This document shows positions 4,860 through 6,361 of a stretch of DNA of 6,361 nt, piece by piece. Where the stretch lies: contig JBEKUT010000423.1 of assembly GCA_049514735.1 (NCBI GenBank), positions 1 through 6,361 of the forward strand, written 5' to 3'. The notes below the pieces were generated by a model, which was given only the letters and a program-made list of their open reading frames with translations, ran no database searches and had not been told where the DNA came from. The stretch is from JAICMB01 sp049514735. GTDB taxonomy: Bacteria > Acidobacteriota > Terriglobia > Bryobacterales > Bryobacteraceae. Position 1 is the first letter of the stretch. Every line of letters begins with the position of its first letter. The position numbers were made by a program, and so were the translations under genes.

Positions 4860-6361
4860 CGATTCCGCGTCTTGGACGGCAGTTCATTCCCGAGCGAACA
4901 TGGTCGTTTCTCCTTGACGCCACAGTTTTCGGCTGCGTTCTTGCCGTCTTGTACGGCATCGTCGTCGTCGGCCATTACTGGCTCGGCGCGATCACGCCGA
5001 CAGTCGAGATCTCACGATCGCCCACGGCTCTGCCGCTTTATTCGTTCTACTCATTGGTCCGCATGACGGTGGCCTATTTGCTCAGCCTGTTGTTCGCGGT
5101 CGTGTACGGCTATATCGCGGCATATAACCTGCGCCTGCAGGGACTCATGCTGGCGACGCTCGATATTCTGCAGTCGATTCCGGTGCTGAGCTTCCTGCCC
5201 GGCGTGATGCTCGCGATGGTGTCGCTGTTTCCGACGCGGCAAATCGGTGTCGAGATCGGGTCGATTGTGCTGATCTTCACCGGCCAGGTCTGGAACATGG
5301 CGTTTAGCTTTTACGCGTCGCTGCAGGCGATTCCACGCGAGCTGCGGGAGGCTTCGCGCATCTATCGATTTGGAAAGCTGCAGCGCTTCTTTCAACTGGA
5401 ATTGCCGTATGGAACCATCGGGCTGGTTTGGAACTCGATGGTCTCGGTTGCGGGCGGATGGTTCTTCCTGATGGCTTGCGAAATGTTCGTTCTCGGCAAG
5501 CGCGACTTCCGGCTGCCGGGATTGGGATCGTATCTGCAATCGGCGGCGAGCGCCGGAGATACGGCCGCGATTGCGTGGGGCCTGACGGCGATGATCACCG
5601 TGATCGTTCTTCTCGACCAGCTCGTCTGGCGGCCGGCGATTGCGTGGGCCGATAAGTTCAAGTTCGAGCAGGTGGAGAGCTCGTCGATGCCGTCGCCGGC
5701 GGTTCTGAATTTGTTGCGGCGCTCGCCATTGCTGGCGCGTCTCAGGGAAGCGACTATCGCTCCTTTTATGGAACGGTTGTATCTTAAGTCGCCGGAAAAG
5801 GCGGTTGATGTTCCCGATGAGAACGGGACTCCGGCGTGGAAAAAGGCGCTCGGTTTTTTGGGCGCGGCGGCCCTAATAATGGCGGCGGTGTACGGAGTAG
5901 TGGAAGCGTTCGCAACCTTGCGCGGGATCACATCGGCGGAAGTAGCGGTCACGGTGAAGAGCGCGGGCGCTACGTTCCTGAGGGTTGCGGCGGCGCTTGT
6001 CATCGGCTCGGCATGGACGATTCCGGCGGGCGTCGCGATCGGGCTGAATCCAAAACTGGCGCGCATTGCACAGCCTCTCGCGCAAGTGGCCGCTTCGGTT
6101 CCGGCCACGGCTTTGTTTCCCGTGGTGCTGCTGGCATTGATCGGCATTGGAGGCGGACTGAACACGGGCTCGGTTTTGCTGATGCTGTTGGGCACGCAGT
6201 GGTACATCCTGTTCAACGTGATTGCGGGCGCGATGGCGCTGCCATCGGACCTTCGCGAAGTTGCGCAGGTGTTCCGGTTTTCGAAAGTCGAACTGTGGAA
6301 GACGGTCATTTTGCCTGGCATATTTCCGTACCTCATTACTGGCCTGGTCACCGCGTCGGGT
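4856..6361 (+). CDS. Fused double-domain ABC permease, NitT/TauT type (3' end outside window)
   Basis: ATG at 4856 overlaps the ATPase stop (ATGA), and the frame is open for 502 codons to the window end. A possible ribosome binding site, GAAGG (4841-4845), lies inside the ATPase gene. Two binding-protein-dependent transport modules are joined in one chain. The first (about 15-262) has hydrophobic segments near 20-45, 70-92, 100-125, 134-155, 187-215 and 239-260. The second (about 330 onward) has segments near 331-353, 372-397, 405-430 and 438-460. Each has the EAA loop that docks on the ATPase: E165-A-S ending L183-P184, and E468-V-A ending L486-P487, with identical E-to-P spacing. The usual Gly six residues after the Glu is Arg in both (R171, R474). 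A charged linker (about 263-328) separates the modules. The layout fits the duplicated anion-type permeases (COG4986-like), so one polypeptide could supply the whole membrane channel. By family length some tens of residues are missing. Confidence 0.9.
   Translation, partial: MTIPRLGRQFIPERTWSFLLDATVFGCVLAVLYGIVVVGHYWLGAITPTVEISRSPTALPLYSFYSLVRMTVAYLLSLLFAVVYGYIAAYNLRLQGLMLATLDILQSIPVLSFLPGVMLAMVSLFPTRQIGVEIGSIVLIFTGQVWNMAFSFYASLQAIPRELREASRIYRFGKLQRFFQLELPYGTIGLVWNSMVSVAGGWFFLMACEMFVLGKRDFRLPGLGSYLQSAASAGDTAAIAWGLTAMITVIVLLDQLVWRPAIAWADKFKFEQVESSSMPSPAVLNLLRRSPLLARLREATIAPFMERLYLKSPEKAVDVPDENGTPAWKKALGFLGAAALIMAAVYGVVEAFATLRGITSAEVAVTVKSAGATFLRVAAALVIGSAWTIPAGVAIGLNPKLARIAQPLAQVAASVPATALFPVVLLALIGIGGGLNTGSVLLMLLGTQWYILFNVIAGAMALPSDLREVAQVFRFSKVELWKTVILPGIFPYLITGLVTASG

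Noticed and set aside
5051..5539. Minus-strand open frame of 162 residues
   Set aside because: It is opposite the first permease module; the charged, Gln/His/Arg-rich product is typical of antisense translation of a GC-rich membrane protein gene.
5392..6351. Minus-strand open frame of 319 residues
   Set aside because: It lies opposite the second half of the permease gene. Its product is Ala/Thr/Arg-rich low-complexity sequence with no motif, while the plus strand carries clear transport modules.
1..6361. CRISPR array, tRNA/rRNA, insertion sequence, phage or defence genes
   Set aside because: Reading the window showed no spaced direct repeats, no terminal inverted repeats with a transposase, and no RNA-gene signature. 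All substantial sequence is explained by six protein genes and short gaps.

Overview
The window looks like chromosomal DNA from a GC-rich soil-type bacterium, most likely an acidobacterium (Bryobacter/Solibacter-like). This rests on gene content: a secreted VWFA-related protein of the type expanded in Acidobacteria, a DinB-domain protein, and a pectin-lyase-fold start. It is inference and no marker gene is present. Coding density is high. No tRNA, rRNA, CRISPR array, insertion sequence or phage gene was seen, and no intergenic gap exceeds about 70 bases.

Left part, minus strand, read right to left: a duplicated DoxX-like membrane protein (3473-2709); a secreted protein fusing a DinB-type four-helix domain to an enterochelin-esterase-like alpha/beta hydrolase (2693-1197); a secreted VWFA-related protein (1130-132); and the first 41 codons of a secreted pectate-lyase/GH28-like protein (124-1). 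Spacings are 15, 66 and 7 bases. The DoxX/esterase pair and the VWFA/pectin-lyase pair each look co-transcribed. The 66-base gap between the pairs holds a GC-rich hairpin and a good ribosome binding site.

Right part, plus strand: an ABC transporter pair of the nitrate/sulfonate/taurine (NitT/TauT) class, namely an ATPase with a C-terminal 'AAA-associated' domain (3540-4859) and, overlapping it by four bases (ATGA), a permease with two fused transmembrane modules (4856 to the window end, still open). No substrate-binding protein is in view, so the substrate cannot be assigned.

The two halves diverge from a 66-base region (3474-3539). Both flanking genes appear to start with GTG, neither has a convincing Shine-Dalgarno sequence, and each has a -10-like hexamer only 6-7 bases before its start, suggesting leaderless transcripts. 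A 6-base inverted repeat lies between the boxes. Nothing here is clearly a new defence or mobile system. The most unusual items are the DinB-esterase fusion, the tandemly duplicated DoxX protein, the paired EAA-loop substitution in the fused permease, and the compact divergent promoter.
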